Of a DNA stretch of 64,000 nucleotides, positions 61,039-64,000 are shown piece by piece. The notes beneath the pieces were generated by a model. That model searched no databases. It saw only the letters and a program-made list of their open reading frames with translations, and was not told the origin of the DNA. The translations under genes were made by a program, and so were the position numbers. The DNA lies in NCBI GenBank assembly GCA_963682055.1, contig OY821750.1:27474402-27538401 (forward strand), read 5' to 3'. The stretch is from Primula veris. Its lineage: Eukaryota; Streptophyta; Magnoliopsida; Ericales; Primulaceae. Numbering within the stretch: position 1 is the stretch's first letter; each line of letters opens with the position of its first letter.

Positions 61039-62150
61039 TTCTTTTTATACTTTAAAAATTCTATAGAATGCAAACTCTTACACGTAATGAGTTTTGACCA
61101 AAATGAATGCAATTTAATGAAAATTCATGTATATAACCAGCCAATGGTAATGAGAATTGACCAAAATGAATCTAATATAATGTAAAATCATGTATTTCAC
61201 CGACTTAATGGTAATGAGTTTTGACCAAAATGAATTCAATATAATACAAAATCATGTAATTCACCGAGCCAATGGTAATGAGTTTAATTAAATTTACTAA
61301 AAGAGATTATTACCTTCTACATTAGTTGATTCTCTTCAACAGTCAACAAATCAAAGAGAAATAAATGAAATTTACGTTTACTTGCAACAATGTGTAATGA
61401 CTGATGCTAATAGTTAATGGACTTAACACACATTATCAATTTCCGCATTAGCAGTTCTGTATAGATAAGACCGGCCATAAATTATGATTTATCTCACCTT
61501 ATCACATTGTTAGAGCATCTACATCAATCTCTCCATATTTTACTTCTAACGAGGAGTCAAAATTATACCTTTTGATATTTAAAGAGTCATTTACATTTTA
61601 TATGTTTTTCTACTCTCATCAAAACATGATCTATATTAATAATTAATTGTTGTTTGTATTATATTTTAGAATTTGAAGAAACACAAGTGGAAAATGGGGT
61701 CCAGAAAAATTATTTTAGGGTTGAACTCTTTAAGTTTTGAAGAATATATATTTTGGAGAGAGAGTTGTGAATGTTCTTATTATCTATTATCCAAAATAAG
61801 AAGAGGGGGCTTTATTTTCCAAAATGCAGTACATGAGTTGCATTACAGTTTAGAAAAGTGGTACCGTTTGAACTGTTCAACTTTTCTAGCTATGAGATAT
61901 TCATATAATTTATGACAATAGGATTGTTACCAATGCTTTGTTTAAGTTGAGATTTCTCTTATCTGAAAATGTAATGCAACTGATGTACTGCATTTTGGAA
62001 AATGAAACCCCCTCTTCTTATTTCGGAGAATGGATAGTAACAATGTGATACAGTGAGATAAATCATAATTTATAGTCGGTCTTATCTATACAGAACTGTT
62101 AACATGGAAATTGATAATGTGCGTTAAGTCTATTAACTATAAACATCAGT

Positions 62151-63356
62151 AGGTGGAAGTCAAACACAACACCCCTTTCTCTCTCTACCCCATTCTCCAA
62201 ATAAACTCTAGCCGCCGCTCAGCCCACCTAGGGCAGGAGGTGGCGCTCCGCCACCTCCTTTCCTGGGCCAGCACCCCACCTCTCTCCTCATCTAACGCTC
62301 CTCATCCACTCTTTGCATCTCCATCTCTCATCCCCTCTTCCACTCATCTCCTCATCTCCGTTCTGAACATTTATTTTCCCTTCCGATTTCTTCTCGCACC
62401 TCTGCACTCTTCTTAATCCTTTTTAACCTCTTTATCACATGTTTATTATTGCCACATCCTCTCCGATTTTTTCCTTTTTAGGTTTTGATTGAGACCGAAG
62501 GTTGCCTTATTTGGTTGTAGCATTTTTGCATTTGAGATCTCGGCTAGATTCAAAACAGGAAAAGTCACCATGGTTTGGGTTAGGAGCATGAGATGTTTAT
62601 TGGGTTTTCTACCTTGTATACTTGAGGGATCGGGTTATTTTAATGTGTTGGCACCTCGATCGATACTTCAGATCCAGACTTGATAGGATATTTTTGGTGA
62701 TCTCTCTGCCCGCAAACTCGTGGTATGGTATGTCGTGTGTATCTTAGGCCTTGATAGGAGTTTGTAAAATTTGTTTATACCGAGTAGGCCCGTTTTGTCT
62801 TTGTATCAAATTCGTGCATTTAGTTTATTATACTTATTATGAAGTTTTATATGATATGGGTTTGTCCCGACTATTGAATTTATGAGTATTGACGGAGTTT
62901 GTCCTATTTCAGTTAATTAATTTGTTTAGATTAATTGTGGACAGAGTGGTTGCCTTTGAAATTTATGACATGATTGGTCCGTTTAGATTGGGTTTATTAG
63001 TGTGTTGGCACACCAATGGAGCTTTCTTTGATCCGGTCATTATTGGGTTTTCTAAGGCCTTTTGTCTCTTTTGATCGGGTTTATTAGTGTGTCGGCACCC
63101 CGATATTTCAGTTCTTCTTTTTATTTTTCGATAGCTGGGACATTTTATATCGTTATATTACGTTCTTGATGTATTTTGAACAATTTGCATGATAGATTAT
63201 CATAGGGGGTTTTATGAGTTATCGGGCTTGTTGGTGGCCTTTGTGCTTTTGTATTATTCTATTTTATTTAGCTTCTTGGAATTTGTTCCAGTGACATTGA
63301 ATTCTATACGTTCGTCCGTTATTTTAATAAAAATGAGCATGTTTATTTGAAAAAAA
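62151..63356 (+). mobile_element. non-coding polyA retroposon, 1.2 kb
   Basis: The insert starts in a CT-rich and then GC-rich leader (62,160-62,300) and ends in a run of A (63,350-63,358). It is flanked by a 16-bp direct repeat with two mismatches (62,135-62,150 and 63,357-63,372). The inverted arm it sits in continues on either side. Three copies of a TTATTAGTGTGTTGGCAC-like word lie near 62,637, 62,993 and 63,079. No reverse transcriptase or known protein is encoded. It may be an internally deleted LINE or a retroposed non-coding RNA. Confidence 0.65.
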
Positions 63357-63377
63357 AACTATCAACATTAGTCATTA

Positions 63378-63555
63378 AACACATTGCCAATCCTATATGG
63401 ATTGGTAGCAATCTAATTTGGTTAAATCATGTTATCATTATTTGTTTATCTTTGTTTACTATTTGTTTCTCTTTCTTTGCTAATGACATTATAAAACCCT
63501 AACCTACTTGGTTGGGTAGCTTAAAACAATTTTTATATTTATTTAAAAAAAACCC
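63378..63555 (+). mobile_element. short polyA-ended insertion, 178 bp
   Basis: Flanked by the direct repeat AGTCATTA (63,370-63,377 and 63,556-63,563), and it ends in TTTAAAAAAAACCC. The left arm of the foldback reads straight through this point, so this is an insertion. Its size and tail suggest a SINE, but clear pol III boxes were not seen. Confidence 0.5.
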
Positions 63556-64000
63556 AGTCATTACGCATTGTTGCGAGTAAACGGAAATCCCATTTATTTC
63601 TCTTTGATTTGTTGACTGTTGAAGTGAATCAACTAATGTAGAAGGTAATATTCTCTTTTAGTAAATTTAAATAAATTTATTACCATTGGCTTGGTGAAAT
63701 ACGTGATTTTGCATTATATTGAATTCATTTTGGTCAAAACTCATTACCATTGGATCGGTGAAATACATGATTTTGCATTATATTATATTCATTGTGGTCA
63801 AATCTCATTACCGTTGGCTGGTTATATACATGATTTTGCATTAAATTGCATTCATTTTGGTCAAAACTCGTTACGTGTAAGATTTTGCATTCTATAGAAT
63901 TTTTCAAGTATAAAAAGAAAGCTAGAATTGTCATCTCCTTCATCCCCAAAGCCCTTCAGTATTTGACAAATGGATCTACCAAAGTTGAGAGAAAAATAAT

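Larger units (their letters stand above)
60974..63984. mobile_element. foldback-type element with long inverted arms and nested insertions
   Basis: CTTTGGTAGATCCATTTGTC at 60,974 and its complement ending at 63,984 start two long inverted arms. The left arm runs 60,974 to about 61,510 and 61,780-61,850. The right arm runs from 63,984 back to about 63,556 and then 62,150-61,955. Each arm holds about three subterminal repeats of 63-64 bp around GGTAATGAGTTTTGACCAAA (left: 61,084, 61,147, 61,211, 61,275). The right arm is broken by two polyA insertions, and the left arm probably by another (about 61,515-61,780). No transposase is visible. Long inverted arms with subterminal tandem repeats fit a foldback or Mutator-like non-autonomous element; the target duplication could not be fixed. 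Confidence 0.75.

Noticed and set aside
62153..62416. Ser/Pro/Leu-rich open frame at the start of the 1.2 kb retroposon
   Set aside because: Translation of a CT-rich leader, with no similarity to retroposon ORF1 or any motif I know.

Overview
The window is nuclear DNA of a flowering plant, most likely a eudicot. It is AT-rich, its genes carry many GT-AG introns, and it is full of plant transposon families: CACTA, hAT, Mutator-like and Stowaway elements, a TRIM and a Tekay-type Ty3 chromovirus. I cannot name the species. Nothing bacterial, organellar or viral was seen, apart from the retrotransposon. Family assignments come from recognising residues and motifs; no database search was run. Splice sites were checked by hand for GT-AG and for reading phase.

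Layout. 1-550: one end of a CACTA transposon. 551-7,900: intergenic, with an hAT-like relic and a dispersed repeat. 7,918-10,272 (+): an intact three-exon ALG13 gene (N-glycan precursor synthesis), followed by an hAT MITE and a Mutator-type MITE. 12.8-17.2 kb: a degenerate repeat, then a large foldback element split by a minus-strand solo LTR. 17,586-28,019 (+): a seven-exon gene for a RAD7/rhp7-like leucine-rich-repeat protein of 787 residues. It has an E2F-like site and a G-box upstream, and a 4.8 kb first intron built largely of repeats that include a damaged copy of exon 1. 28,559-39,132 (+): a full-length Ty3/gypsy element with two 2,292-bp LTRs that look identical, and a 5-bp target duplication. 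39,580-42,453 (-): a nine-exon, plastid-type GNAT acetyltransferase gene. 48,162-48,720 (-): an RRM-like gene with a duplicated exon segment and a one-base frameshift. 49,961-51,155: a TRIM with an hAT element inside it. 51,781-52,377: a processed pseudogene of ribosomal protein S11. 55.5-56.2 kb: a 44-bp minisatellite. 56.5 kb: a Stowaway MITE. 58.8-59.9 kb: a repeat shared with 45.6-46.8 kb. 60.7 kb to the end: a second foldback element carrying nested polyA retroposons.

The three intact genes are housekeeping in type and do not form a pathway. The RAD7-like and GNAT genes converge. From memory, their Arabidopsis relatives (At2g06040 and At2g06025) are also neighbours, so the retrotransposon seems to have landed inside an old conserved gene pair.

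The most unusual observation concerns the Tekay-type family. Two related insertions have exact target duplications, but their LTRs begin at different places, each directly after its own polypurine tract. This suggests a family with two alternative plus-strand priming sites and hence two LTR lengths.
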